A stretch of DNA of 34,089 nt from Holosporales bacterium. GTDB taxonomy: Bacteria; Pseudomonadota; Alphaproteobacteria; UBA3830; JAIRMZ01. Below, in pieces: positions 8,181 to 16,822 of this stretch. Both the position numbers and the translations under genes were made by a program. The stretch spans positions 1 to 34,089 of the forward strand of contig JAIRST010000067.1 in NCBI GenBank assembly GCA_031255325.1, given 5' to 3'. Every line of letters begins with the position of its first letter. The stretch's first letter is position 1. Under the pieces are notes generated by a model. That model ran no database searches and was not told where the DNA came from. It saw nothing but the letters and a program-made list of their open reading frames with translations.

Positions 8181-9986
8181 ATGCGCAAAAAATTGTATGA
8201 TCTTCCATACCGTCCTACGCGGCGTCTCTTCGGGCTTTTTATTTTTGAAGTTTTTTCTTTTATCCTTATTTTTTCTCGCTTAGCGTTCCTGCAATTCTGG
8301 GAAGATGAGCGTTATAATTTGCTTTCTCAGAAAAATTGCGTTCGTTTCTTTCCTATCCTGCCTCAAAGGGGGGAGATTTATGATAAGAATGGCCATATTC
8401 TAGCAACAAATGATGGGTCTTATCGCCTTTTTCTGGAAAATCCTTCTAAATCACGATTAGAAAAAATCTTAGGTGTTCTTAAAACAGAATTGTCTCTTTC
8501 CGAAAAAGAGATCGCCTGCATTCAGGAAAAAAGTCTTAAAAGTCCATATCTTTCTTTGATCCTTGTGCGAGATAAACTTTCATGGAAAGAAGTTTCCCTC
8601 TTGGTGTTTCTTCAGTCAACATGGCCAGAGCTCAATATCACTCTTGGATACACGCGTTCTTATCCTTATGAAGAGGCTTTCGGACATGTGGTAGGCTACA
8701 TAGGCTCTTCTAACGCACAGGAAGAAAACCAAGGGGTCTTACCTGTGAAACACCCTGACTATCGTGTGGGAAAAGTCGGGTTAGAACGTACCTTTAATAG
8801 CACTCTGTTGGGCAAGATTGGTTTTCGTAAAGTAGAAACTAATGCAGTAGGACGTATTGTTCGTCAGCTTGAGCTCTCTCCTGCTGTGTCTGGAGAATGT
8901 ATTAAAACGACGCTGGATGCGGATTTACAATCCTTTGTTTATACTTTACTGAAACCCTATAAAGCTGCTTCTTGCATTGTGATCGAAATACCGTCAGGGG
9001 CTATCAGGTGCCTTGTTTCGGTGCCCTCTTATTCCCCTACAGGACTCAGTCAAGGCAAAAGTATCGATTGGCAAACGGCACTTCAAGATCCGTGTCATCC
9101 TTTACTCCATCGTGCTATTGCAGGGCACTATCCTCCTGCGTCACCTTTTAAAATTGTAACTGCCATTGCGGCGTTAGAAGCGGGGATTATTGCCCCAAAA
9201 GAAACTATTTCCTGTCCAGGGTATTTTGAATTAGGAGGACATAAATTCCATTGCTGGCACAAGACGGGTCATGGCTCTATCACTCTTGAGGAAGCCATTT
9301 GTAAATCGTGCGATGTATACTTTTTTACTTTAGCGGGTCGTTTAGGCATTGATAAAATTGCGACAATGGCACAGCGTCTGGGTTTTGGTAAACCTACGGG
9401 AATTATGTTGTATGGCGAGAAAGCGGGTCTTGTGCCTTCTCGTGCGTGGAAATTGTTAAAGCGTCATGAAAGGTGGTCTCCAGCAGATACCGTTCTTGTT
9501 TCCATCGGGCAGGGGCCAATTCTTGCAACACCGTTACAGCTTGCAACATTTATAGCGCATATTGCGAATAAAGGGGTTCGTGTGTTTCCTACATTAGAAG
9601 AAAAAGAAGGACATTCAGCAGAAGAACTTGGATTCCGACCGGAAACGATTGCTTTCCTGCAACGCGCTCTTACGGAAGCGTGTACTACAGGAACGGGACG
9701 TCGTGCTCGTCTTGAGCCTTTTCTTGTGGCTGGAAAAACAGGGACAGCACAAGTACGTAGCATTAGCAGCCAAGACAGAATGCTTGGCAAGACGGACACC
9801 CGCGATCGTCCTTGGGAAGAGCGTGACCATGCGTCTTTTGTTGGATATATACCTGCGGATAAGCCACGCTATGCTTTGGTTATTGTTATTGAACATGGGG
9901 GTAAAGGAGGAGAGGGGGCTGCTCCTTTAGCAAAGGTTGTGTTTGAAAAATTGTTAATCCCTCACGCTGCAGGAGAGCATGCGTAA
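8181..9986 (+). CDS. mrdA: Penicillin-binding protein 2, elongasome transpeptidase
   Basis: PBP2 is the class B transpeptidase that cross-links lateral-wall peptidoglycan with its partner glycosyltransferase RodA. The 601-residue protein has one N-terminal membrane anchor (about residues 16-36), the pedestal/dimerisation region beginning LPQRGEIYDKNGHILATN, and the transpeptidase motifs SPFK (Ser about 321, Lys 324), SCD (376-378, the form PBP2 has in place of SxN) and KTGTAQ (from 519). The ATG is preceded only by a modest GGGTTAGG. The stop codon overlaps the rodA start by 8 bases, a classic mrdA-rodA pair. No disruption is visible. Confidence 0.97.
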   Translation: MRKKLYDLPYRPTRRLFGLFIFEVFSFILIFSRLAFLQFWEDERYNLLSQKNCVRFFPILPQRGEIYDKNGHILATNDGSYRLFLENPSKSRLEKILGVLKTELSLSEKEIACIQEKSLKSPYLSLILVRDKLSWKEVSLLVFLQSTWPELNITLGYTRSYPYEEAFGHVVGYIGSSNAQEENQGVLPVKHPDYRVGKVGLERTFNSTLLGKIGFRKVETNAVGRIVRQLELSPAVSGECIKTTLDADLQSFVYTLLKPYKAASCIVIEIPSGAIRCLVSVPSYSPTGLSQGKSIDWQTALQDPCHPLLHRAIAGHYPPASPFKIVTAIAALEAGIIAPKETISCPGYFELGGHKFHCWHKTGHGSITLEEAICKSCDVYFFTLAGRLGIDKIATMAQRLGFGKPTGIMLYGEKAGLVPSRAWKLLKRHERWSPADTVLVSIGQGPILATPLQLATFIAHIANKGVRVFPTLEEKEGHSAEELGFRPETIAFLQRALTEACTTGTGRRARLEPFLVAGKTGTAQVRSISSQDRMLGKTDTRDRPWEERDHASFVGYIPADKPRYALVIVIEHGGKGGEGAAPLAKVVFEKLLIPHAAGEHA

Positions 9987-11091
9987 GTACCGTAATCTCT
10001 CCTTCATTTCTTTTCTTTTAAAGAATGCTGTTTTTCTTACCATAATTTGTTTAATCATGCTGATCGGTGTTGCGATGCAATACAGTGCAGGAGGCGGGCA
10101 TTGGATGCCTCGAGCCGGAAAGCATCTCTTTCGTTTCATTGTATGTATGGGCGTAATGTTAACGATAGCGCTGACCGACCAACGTTTTTGGTATGCATGG
10201 GCTTATTGGTTATACATAGGCGTTCTGTTTTTGCTCTTTTTCGTTGGACTTTGGGGGGGGGTCGGAATGGGAGCGCGGCGATGGATTGGCTTGTACATTA
10301 TAGAAATTCAACCTTCAGAATTTATGAAAGTCGCTCTTGTTCTGGTTTTATCTCGCTATTACTGCAGTCTAAATGTATGTGAAAGACAAGCTCCTGGTGT
10401 TCACATTACGCCCCTTCTGATGGTCGCTATTCCCTCCATTCTCGTTCTAAGACAGCCAGATCTTGGCAGCGCCTTAATATTGGTAGGAGCTGGATTCGGG
10501 GTTATTTTTTTTGCAGGTCTTCAGTTGTGGAAAATTGTTGCCTCTTTCTTGCTCGGATTATGCAGCTTTCCTATCGCTTGGATGCATCTGCATACGTATC
10601 AAAAAAAACGTATCCTTATTTTTCTAAACCCCGACCAAGACCCGCTTGGAGCCGGCTATCATCTGCTGCAATCAAAAATCGCCCTTGGATCGGCAGGGTT
10701 TTGGGGAAAAGGGTTCCTAAAAGGCACACAAAGTCATCTTAATTTCTTGCCAGAAAAACATACAGATTTTATCTTCGCTATGCTATGTGAGGAATTTGGT
10801 TTTCTCGGAGGAAGCTTGCTTTTATTCCTTTATATAACACTGATTGCGCTTAGTTACCTAATGACCAGTACTGTACGTGGATATTTTGGCCGTTTGATGG
10901 GGAGTGGATTGACGTTTCTTTTGTTTCTCCATGTGTTTGTTAATATTGGAATGGTAATGGGGCTTTTACCTATTGTTGGTGTTCCTCTTTCTTTTGTCTC
11001 TTATGGAGGAAGTTCAATGCTTTCCGCCGCCATCGCCCTGGGATTTGTTCTGAACATAGCGCATTATAGTACATTGCGCTTAGGGGAGTAG
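9979..11091 (+). CDS. rodA: Rod-shape SEDS peptidoglycan glycosyltransferase RodA
   Basis: RodA polymerises lipid II into glycan strands in the elongasome at the inner membrane. The 370-residue protein is strongly hydrophobic, with about ten membrane segments. SEDS-family signatures are ARRWIGLYIIEIQPSEFMK, RQPDLGSALI, PEKHTDFIFAMLCEEFG with the catalytic Asp (about 263), and the C-terminal LPIVGVPLSFVSYGGSSML. The ATG sits inside the end of mrdA behind CAGGAGAGC. A run of nine G (10253-10261) lies in the coding sequence at the GLWGG segment and could be prone to slippage. The mreBCD partners are about 5.7 kb downstream, not adjacent. Confidence 0.97.
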   Translation: MRKYRNLSFISFLLKNAVFLTIICLIMLIGVAMQYSAGGGHWMPRAGKHLFRFIVCMGVMLTIALTDQRFWYAWAYWLYIGVLFLLFFVGLWGGVGMGARRWIGLYIIEIQPSEFMKVALVLVLSRYYCSLNVCERQAPGVHITPLLMVAIPSILVLRQPDLGSALILVGAGFGVIFFAGLQLWKIVASFLLGLCSFPIAWMHLHTYQKKRILIFLNPDQDPLGAGYHLLQSKIALGSAGFWGKGFLKGTQSHLNFLPEKHTDFIFAMLCEEFGFLGGSLLLFLYITLIALSYLMTSTVRGYFGRLMGSGLTFLLFLHVFVNIGMVMGLLPIVGVPLSFVSYGGSSMLSAAIALGFVLNIAHYSTLRLGE

Positions 11092-11212
11092 GTTTTTATC
11101 TATCCACAGCCATGCTAGTCTTACTGCTATACTTACCCTTCCCAATACCTCTCAAAACTTAAAGCCTTATGCTGATATATTTTTTATTTAATTTTATAAA
11201 ATATTATGCTAT

Positions 11213-11243
11213 TATAATTATGTTCCATTATGATGGAACATAA
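11213..11243 (+). promoter_or_regulatory. Promoter -10 with abutting palindromic operator
   Basis: A perfect -10 box TATAAT (11213-11218) runs directly into a perfect palindrome: arms TTATGTTCCAT (11218-11228) and ATGGAACATAA (11233-11243) around the loop TATG. The palindrome covers the expected transcription start and ends 10 bases before the chosen ATG of the repressor gene. No good -35 hexamer is seen at 16-18 bases. The position is that of a repressor operator. The sequence is unlike the E. coli TrpR operator, whose half-sites contain CTAG. Confidence 0.6.
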
Positions 11244-11253
11244 GAGTGAAAAC

Positions 11254-11547
11254 ATGGGTTTATATGATGATGTTAATTTGTTTGAAGCATTGGTTGCGTT
11301 AGATTCTTTTGATGAGGCAAAGAAATTTCTAATGGATCTTTGTACATTAGCGGAAATTGAAACTTTTTCGGAAAGGTGGAAAGTCTGTCAGCTTTTAGCT
11401 TGCGGAAAGTTTTCTTATAGAGAAATCCGGAAATTAACAGGAGCAAGCTTAACCACGATAAGGCGTGTTGCACGGTTTTTAATTGATGAACCTTATGGAG
11501 GATACAGGAGCTTATTGGAAAAAACACAAAAGAGGAAAGAAAAATGA
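11254..11547 (+). CDS. YerC/YecD-type TrpR-family transcriptional repressor
   Basis: A 97-residue DNA-binding protein of the TrpR superfamily, closer in layout to YerC/YecD proteins than to enteric TrpR. The FLMDLCTLAEIETFSERWKV segment gives the dimer-forming helices, and SYREIRKLTGASLTTIRRVARFL gives the helix-turn-helix. The longest frame begins at ATG 11230, but that codon lies within the palindrome and lacks a ribosome binding site; ATG 11254 follows AAGAG and gives the family's normal N-terminus. The stop overlaps the importer gene start (ATGA), so the repressor is the first gene of the importer operon. By context it probably represses this operon, including itself, in response to the importer's substrate. 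The ligand is inferred, not shown. Confidence 0.9.
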   Translation: MGLYDDVNLFEALVALDSFDEAKKFLMDLCTLAEIETFSERWKVCQLLACGKFSYREIRKLTGASLTTIRRVARFLIDEPYGGYRSLLEKTQKRKEK

Positions 11548-12494
11548 TGAAGAAGATTATTGCATTGCTATTAGGTTTATCAGGCATTCCCGTGAGTCAC
11601 GCGCTTCTTCCTGAAAACGCAAAGCCCGTTAAAATAGGAGTTTGTAAAGCTATAGAACATGAAGCCTTAAATTCCGTTGTTGCTGGAATGGAAGGATATT
11701 TTAAGCAACAAAAAATCAATTACCAACTTTCCGTGGAAACATGTCAAGGAAATATGGCGCTCGGTTCTCAGGCAATAGCGAAATTCGTCAATTCTGGGTT
11801 TAATATCATCGTTACAGTAGGAACGCTTCCAACACAGTGTGCCTATAGTGTTGCTAAAAGCGGAAAAGCGAAGGTGATTTTTGGGTCTGTCACAAATCCT
11901 AAAGACATATCAGTAAATATTGCAAGCGTTTCTATAACAGGCATATCAAATTTCGTCGATCTTGAGCCTCAAATAAAGATGTTTCAGGACATACAGCCTT
12001 CTCTAAAAACATTGGGAATTTTATATAATACAGGGGAAGCCAATTCCCTTTCAATTGTTAGGGAACTAAGGGATATGTGTGCAAAAAACAACCTTAAATT
12101 AATAGAGCAAGGTGTATATAAAGTGTCTGATATTCCCCAAGCTTGTGAAAAGCTTTCAGCATCTGTGGATGCAATTTTTATAAGCAATGATAATTTAGCC
12201 CTAAGTTGCATAGGAAATATCGTAAAGGTGTGTACTGCCAAGAAAATCCCTGTGTATGTTAGTGATACTGATCAGGTTAAAAACGGATGTGTCGCTGCTT
12301 TAGGACCCAACCAATATAATATCGGGGTGCAAGTCGGGAAAATTGTTGAGCGGATCGCAGCAGGTGAAGACAATATACCAATACAGTATCCAGAAACCGT
12401 AGAGTTACGCATTAACCTTAAGGCGGCTAAAGCATCGGGGGTGACTATTCCTGATACGATTTTATCACGTGCGAAAGAGATCATTCGCGAATAA
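11547..12494 (+). CDS. ABC importer substrate-binding protein, TrpX type
   Basis: Periplasmic binding protein of the ABC_sub_bind (TrpX-like) family. It has a signal peptide with a Lys-rich start, a hydrophobic core and a likely cleavage site after SHA, with no lipobox, so it should be soluble in the periplasm. The mature part has the two-lobe pattern of this family: KIGVCKAIEHEALNSVVAGM near the start, TVGTLPTQCAYSVAKSG, GILYNTGEANSLSIVREL, and the C-terminal GVQVGKIVERIAAGEDNIPIQYPETVEL. The frame has two adjacent ATG codons (11544, 11547); GAGGAAAG fits the second better. Homologues are predicted to bind tryptophan or tyrosine, and the TrpR-type neighbour supports that, but the ligand is inference. 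Confidence 0.9.
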   Translation: MKKIIALLLGLSGIPVSHALLPENAKPVKIGVCKAIEHEALNSVVAGMEGYFKQQKINYQLSVETCQGNMALGSQAIAKFVNSGFNIIVTVGTLPTQCAYSVAKSGKAKVIFGSVTNPKDISVNIASVSITGISNFVDLEPQIKMFQDIQPSLKTLGILYNTGEANSLSIVRELRDMCAKNNLKLIEQGVYKVSDIPQACEKLSASVDAIFISNDNLALSCIGNIVKVCTAKKIPVYVSDTDQVKNGCVAALGPNQYNIGVQVGKIVERIAAGEDNIPIQYPETVELRINLKAAKASGVTIPDTILSRAKEIIRE

Positions 12495-12496
12495 AT

Positions 12497-13348
12497 ATGA
12501 TAAGCGCTCAAGAACTTTTATTAAGTCTAGAAATTGGACTTATATACGGAATTGTTGCCATAGGAATATACATAACCTTTCGAGCGATAAATTTTCCAGA
12601 CATGACGTGTGATGGAAGTTTTATTCTTGGGGCTGTTGTGTCGTCCGTTACGATAAAGTGTGGATATAATCCTTGTCTATCAATCGGACTAGCCTTTCTT
12701 TCGGGAGGCCTTTCTGGATTTTTTACTGGAATTTTAAATATCTGGCTAAAGATAGAAGACCTTCTTTCAGGAATTATCATTGCCTTCATGCTATATTCCA
12801 TCAGCCTGAGGATTATGGGGGATTCCCCTAACATTACTTTTATTGATGAGTTTACTGTATTCAGCGGAGGAAAACCTTTATGTGCAATAGCAACAATTCT
12901 CTTTATTCTTGTGGTGTTTTTTATATTCATTCTTAATACAGACTTTGGGCTTAGTTTAAGAGCTGTTGGCAAAAATAAAAAATTCATTTCTATTTATGGA
13001 GCCTCTGTCAACGCTCTCATCTTTACAGGGCTTATTGCCAGCAATGCTATGATCGGAATGTGCGGTGCTCTTTTTACTCAATATCAAGGATTCTGCGACA
13101 TCTCTCAAGGCACAGGTACGCTTGTCATTGGACTGGCCTCTGTCATTATTGGGAACACAATCTTTTCTTTCAAAAGTGTTTTCTGGTCTGTTCCTGCCTG
13201 CGTTATAGGGTCTGTTCTATATAGGGTTTTTATGGTTTTTGCTATGCACAGCGATTCCCTCGGCTTAAAGACGCAGGATCTTAATTTAGTTACAGGAATA
13301 CTGATGATTACTCTTACGATCTTACGGAAAAGAAAATGCTCCAGTTGA
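12497..13348 (+). CDS. ABC importer permease, TrpY type
   Basis: A 283-residue integral membrane protein of the branched-chain/ribose-type permease family (BPD_transp_2). It has about eight hydrophobic segments, the N-terminal IGLIYGIVAIGIYITFRAINFPDMTCDGSF block typical of TrpY-like permeases, and the DFGLSLRAVGKNKKF stretch, which resembles the cytoplasmic coupling loop contacting the ATPase. It begins two bases after the binding-protein stop and overlaps the ATPase gene by 13 bases, so all four genes are tightly coupled. It forms the channel for the substrate delivered by the upstream protein. Confidence 0.9.
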   Translation: MISAQELLLSLEIGLIYGIVAIGIYITFRAINFPDMTCDGSFILGAVVSSVTIKCGYNPCLSIGLAFLSGGLSGFFTGILNIWLKIEDLLSGIIIAFMLYSISLRIMGDSPNITFIDEFTVFSGGKPLCAIATILFILVVFFIFILNTDFGLSLRAVGKNKKFISIYGASVNALIFTGLIASNAMIGMCGALFTQYQGFCDISQGTGTLVIGLASVIIGNTIFSFKSVFWSVPACVIGSVLYRVFMVFAMHSDSLGLKTQDLNLVTGILMITLTILRKRKCSS

Positions 13349-14010
13349 AAAATATCACTGTCAGAAATGTTCTGCATAATCTCAATTTAACAGTTGATAC
13401 GGGAGATTTTATTCTGCTAATTGGCGAAAATGGAGCTGGTAAAACGACATTATTTAACACAATTTCCGGAGATCTTATCCCAAAGAGTGGCTCTATTATA
13501 ATAGACGGTCGGGATGTAACCTGTATCCCGCAACACAAAAGAGCGGTTCTTGTTTCAAGTGTTCTGCAAGATCCTCGGTCTGGTACTGTGGGAGGAATGA
13601 CGCTTCGCGAAAATCTACATATCGCCTATACGCGCGGGAAAAGACGGCACTTAAAGATCAGTAATTCCTGCTTGCGCGAGGATTTATATAAAGAGAAATT
13701 AAGCCTCTTAGGCATGAATTTAGAAAATAGATTAGACGAATATGTGGAAAATTTATCTGGAGGGCAGAGGCAGGCGCTAAGCATCATACTATCAATTATT
13801 GCAGATTCTAAAATCATTTTACTCGACGAAATAACAGCTGCGTTAGATGCCAAATCATCCTATAGTATTATGGAAATTGTGGATAAAACAATAAGGCAAG
13901 GGCAAAAAACCTGCCTTATGATTACCCATGATATAAGCCATACCACCCAATTCGGGGACAAAGTTCTCCTTTTAAAGAAAGGAACATTAAAAGAGGCCAA
14001 TCCTTCATAG
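13336..14010 (+). CDS. ABC importer ATPase, TrpZ type
   Basis: A 224-residue ATP-binding subunit powering the importer. It has Walker A GENGAGKTTLF (residues 30-40, Lys 36), the Q-loop near VLQDPRSGT, the signature LSGGQRQALS, Walker B IILLDEITAALD (Glu after the Asp, catalytic), and the switch His in MITHDISH. There is no extra C-terminal regulatory domain. Its ATG lies inside the end of the permease gene. Its stop overlaps the stop of a possible small minus-strand gene, marking the end of the operon. There is no good intrinsic terminator behind it. Confidence 0.94.
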   Translation: MLQLKNITVRNVLHNLNLTVDTGDFILLIGENGAGKTTLFNTISGDLIPKSGSIIIDGRDVTCIPQHKRAVLVSSVLQDPRSGTVGGMTLRENLHIAYTRGKRRHLKISNSCLREDLYKEKLSLLGMNLENRLDEYVENLSGGQRQALSIILSIIADSKIILLDEITAALDAKSSYSIMEIVDKTIRQGQKTCLMITHDISHTTQFGDKVLLLKKGTLKEANPS

Positions 14011-14151
14011 GATGAAAGCCGTTAGATAAAAGATAATGGTAGCTCTAGAAAGAGGCAACAATAATTTCCACATAATTTTAGACTTCATCGTTTTAAAATC
14101 ATGCATATGCTTTCTTAAATCGTCGTCATGAGGGGGCTGTTTTGATTGCAT
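14005..14151 (-). CDS. Possible 48-residue single-pass membrane peptide
   Basis: A minus-strand frame with an ATG start at 14149-14151 and stop TGA at 14005-14007. The predicted product has a charged N-terminal half (DDDLRKHMHDFKTMKSK) and one hydrophobic segment (LLLPLSRATIIFYLTAFIL), the layout of a small inner-membrane protein. No strong Shine-Dalgarno is seen. It fills the gap between the ABC operon and hisS and is convergent with the ATPase gene. I do not recognise it; it could be chance. Confidence 0.3.
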   Translation of the reverse strand: MQSKQPPHDDDLRKHMHDFKTMKSKIMWKLLLPLSRATIIFYLTAFIL

Positions 14152-14314
14152 CGTTATCTGTAATGGATACACGGCTCACCCTTCTCAAAGTGCGAGTATC
14201 CTATTGTTTGTTTCATAAACCTATCTCATCAATATCCTAGAAACAAATCATTCTCCGACATTGCATACGAAAGATTCTCCATTTATACAAAGAAGACGAA
14301 TAAATGGGAAAAAG

Positions 14315-15541
14315 ATGGCGATTTTTCAACCAGTGCGTGGGATGCATGATTTTCTGCCAAAGGAAGCCTATCGCTTTTCTTGTTTAATAGAGCAAGGGCG
14401 TACTCTTGCTCGTCACTATGGTTTTCATGAGATTCAAACGCCGATACTGGAAAAAGCAGAAGTATTTTCTCGCCCGTTGGGGGAATCCAGTGATGTTGTC
14501 GGCAAGGAAATGTACCTCCTTACAGACCGAGGAGGCGAGATACTCGCTCTTCGCCCTGAAGGGACAGCATCCGTTGTACGTGCCTTTCTTTCGAATGGAT
14601 TAACAGATACGCTTCCCTTTAAAGAATTCTATACAGGCCCCATGTTTCGCTATGAACGTCCGCAAAAAGGGCGTTACCGCCAATTTCATCAAATAGGAAT
14701 CGAAAACTTAGGAGAATCAAGTCCTTGGAGCGATGCCGAAAGCATTTTTCTGGCACAACAATACCTGAAATCTATTCAGATAGAAGCCTTTCTTGAAATC
14801 AATACACTTGGAGACGCGGCATCACGCGCCGCTTACAAAGAAGCGTTAGTAGCGTATTTTAAAGAAAAACGTACGACCCTTTCTGCATTAAGCTTGAAGC
14901 GCCTTGAACAAAATCCGCTTAGAATTTTGGATTCCAAAGAACCTGAAGACCAAGATATTATTCAACAGGCCCCAACTTTAGAAGCTTTTCTAACCTCAGA
15001 AGCTCGCACCTTCTTTGAAACATTATGCACAGGATTAAAAACTCTTGGCATAGCGTATCGGCAGAATCCGCGCCTCGTGCGAGGATTAGATTACTATACG
15101 CACACAGTTTTTGAGTTCGTTCCTCCCTCGGGTGAAGGAGGAACTCTTCTTGCGGGGGGGCATTATGATCATCTTGTCGAGCTGATGGGTGGTCCAAAAA
15201 TGTCTGGATTTGGATGGGCTGCAGGGTTGGAACGACTATCGCTCGCGGCCTGCCCGATGGGAGCTATGGAACGCTCTATTGCTGTTATTACGGTTAACTT
15301 TAATAGTGAGGCTTATACTTGCGCTCGTCTTTTGCGTGACCAAGGATACATTGTAGAAGTATTTAGCGGAAAAGATTTTGGGAAACTTTTAAAAAAGGCT
15401 GATAGGAATCAAGCACGTTATGCTGTTATTTTAGGAGAAGAAGAAATAAATACGGCGACTGTTTCAATTAAAGATCTGGATAACCGAATCCAAGAGCGTG
15501 TTCCTTTAGCCTCTTTAAAGGAGTTTTCAAAACCTTTATGA
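14315..15541 (+). CDS. hisS: Histidyl-tRNA synthetase
   Basis: HisRS charges tRNA-His with histidine. The 408-residue class II synthetase shows RGMHDF near the N-terminus, motif 1 around TPILEKAEVFSRPLGESSDVV, motif 2 FYTGPMFRYERPQKGRYRQFHQIGIE, the His-specific RGLDYYTHTVFE, motif 3 GFGWAAGLERL, and a C-terminal anticodon-binding domain (from about AVITVN). The frame is open further upstream to a TTG at 14261, but ATG 14315 follows GGGA at five bases and gives the normal start MAIFQPVRGMHDF. The stop overlaps the prfA start (ATGA), so they are cotranscribed. A G7 run (15154-15160) lies in the GGTLLAGGHYD region. Confidence 0.97.
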   Translation: MAIFQPVRGMHDFLPKEAYRFSCLIEQGRTLARHYGFHEIQTPILEKAEVFSRPLGESSDVVGKEMYLLTDRGGEILALRPEGTASVVRAFLSNGLTDTLPFKEFYTGPMFRYERPQKGRYRQFHQIGIENLGESSPWSDAESIFLAQQYLKSIQIEAFLEINTLGDAASRAAYKEALVAYFKEKRTTLSALSLKRLEQNPLRILDSKEPEDQDIIQQAPTLEAFLTSEARTFFETLCTGLKTLGIAYRQNPRLVRGLDYYTHTVFEFVPPSGEGGTLLAGGHYDHLVELMGGPKMSGFGWAAGLERLSLAACPMGAMERSIAVITVNFNSEAYTCARLLRDQGYIVEVFSGKDFGKLLKKADRNQARYAVILGEEEINTATVSIKDLDNRIQERVPLASLKEFSKPL

Positions 15542-16614
15542 GCCTGTATGAAACCTATGCCATCTATCTAAAGCGTTTTTCTGATTTGAAGGAAGCGATG
15601 GCCAAGGAAGCTGGAGATGCCGAGCGTTTTATCACGCTTTCTAAAGAGTTCTCGGGACTTGAGCCTATTGTAGAACGCATTACTGAGGTACAAGCCGTAC
15701 AGGAGGAAATTCTCCAGATTGAGGAAGCTTTGCAAGGTGATGAAGAAGATGAAGCGTTTGTTGTGCTTGCCACCGAAGAACTCCAGCAGCTTAAAGAAAA
15801 ACTCCCAGAGCTTGAACGTCAGCTTAAAGTTTTCCTGCTGCCAAAAGATGCCTTTGATGAAAAGAGTGCTATCATCGAAGTACGAGCAGGTGCCGGTGGA
15901 GATGAAGCCGGATTGTTTGCTGCAGATTTATTCCGGATGTACCAGCGCTATGCGGAAACGCAAAAATGGCGTGTTGAGATTTTATATACCCATGAAAATG
16001 AATTAGGAGGTTTTAAAGAAGCTTCGGCGAGCATTAGAGGATGCGGGGTATTTTCACAGTTGAAATTCGAAATGGGAGTTCATCGTGTGCAACGTGTTCC
16101 TGAAACTGAAGCGAGTGGACGTATTCATACTTCAACAGCGACGGTTGCAGTGCTTCCAGAACCGGAAGAAGTGGATGTGCAACTTGACGATAAAGACCTG
16201 AAAATTGATGTCATGCGGGCTTCTGGGGCTGGGGGGCAGCATGTCAACAAAACGGAAAGTGCCGTGCGCATTACGCATATTCCTACAGGGCTTGTTGTCT
16301 TCCAACAAGATGAGCGTTCGCAGCATATGAATAAAGCAAAAGCGCTGAAAATTCTCCGTGCTCGTTTATTCGAATTAGAAAGATCCCGTGCGGATGCTGA
16401 ACGCGCAGCAGATAGAAAGGACCAGGTAGGTACCGGAGACCGTTCCGAACGCGTTCGGACGTACAATTTCCCTCAAGGGCGCGTTACGGATCATCGTATT
16501 AATATGACTCTTTATAAGCTCGACAGGGTCTTAGAAGGAGAAGCTTTAGGAGAGCTGATCAAAGCCCTCATCCGCGCAGATCAAAATACCCGCTTAGCTA
16601 CGGCGCATGTATAA
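15538..16614 (+). CDS. prfA: Peptide chain release factor 1
   Basis: RF1 reads UAA and UAG stop codons and triggers release of the finished peptide. The 358-residue protein has an N-terminal helical domain, the codon-recognition tripeptide in RVPETEASGRIHTS (PET, fitting the RF1 PxT pattern), and the catalytic GGQ at about 232-234 (SGAGGQHVNKTESAVRITH). Length matches the family. The start lies within the hisS stop. The usual partner prmC (GGQ methyltransferase) is not next to it; mreB follows after a 208-base gap. Confidence 0.97.
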   Translation: MSLYETYAIYLKRFSDLKEAMAKEAGDAERFITLSKEFSGLEPIVERITEVQAVQEEILQIEEALQGDEEDEAFVVLATEELQQLKEKLPELERQLKVFLLPKDAFDEKSAIIEVRAGAGGDEAGLFAADLFRMYQRYAETQKWRVEILYTHENELGGFKEASASIRGCGVFSQLKFEMGVHRVQRVPETEASGRIHTSTATVAVLPEPEEVDVQLDDKDLKIDVMRASGAGGQHVNKTESAVRITHIPTGLVVFQQDERSQHMNKAKALKILRARLFELERSRADAERAADRKDQVGTGDRSERVRTYNFPQGRVTDHRINMTLYKLDRVLEGEALGELIKALIRADQNTRLATAHV

Positions 16615-16662
16615 AAAGCGAGAGGATGTATGAAATCCTAAATATAAATTGGTTTTTTCTTA

Positions 16663-16691
16663 TTGATAGGTGGTTCTCTAAATTCTATTAC
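16663..16691 (+). promoter_or_regulatory. Candidate sigma-70 promoter for mreBCD
   Basis: TTGATA (16663-16668) and TATTAC (16686-16691) are spaced by 17 bases in the prfA-mreB gap, about 130 bases before the mreB start. If used, it gives mreB a 5' leader of roughly 125 bases. Confidence 0.4.
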
Positions 16692-16822
16692 ACACAAATG
16701 TTTTTATCTTTTGTACAAATTTCAAAGAATTCATGCACGCAAGAATTTCTCGGCATATCCTCTTTTAGTTATCCAGGAGTTAGCGTAAATTGAAAACAAC
16801 AATCAAATAGTTAGAGGATACT

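Noticed and set aside
12508..12987. 159-codon minus-strand frame opposite the importer permease
   Set aside because: It is the antisense of a conserved hydrophobic protein; no motif or ribosome site supports it.
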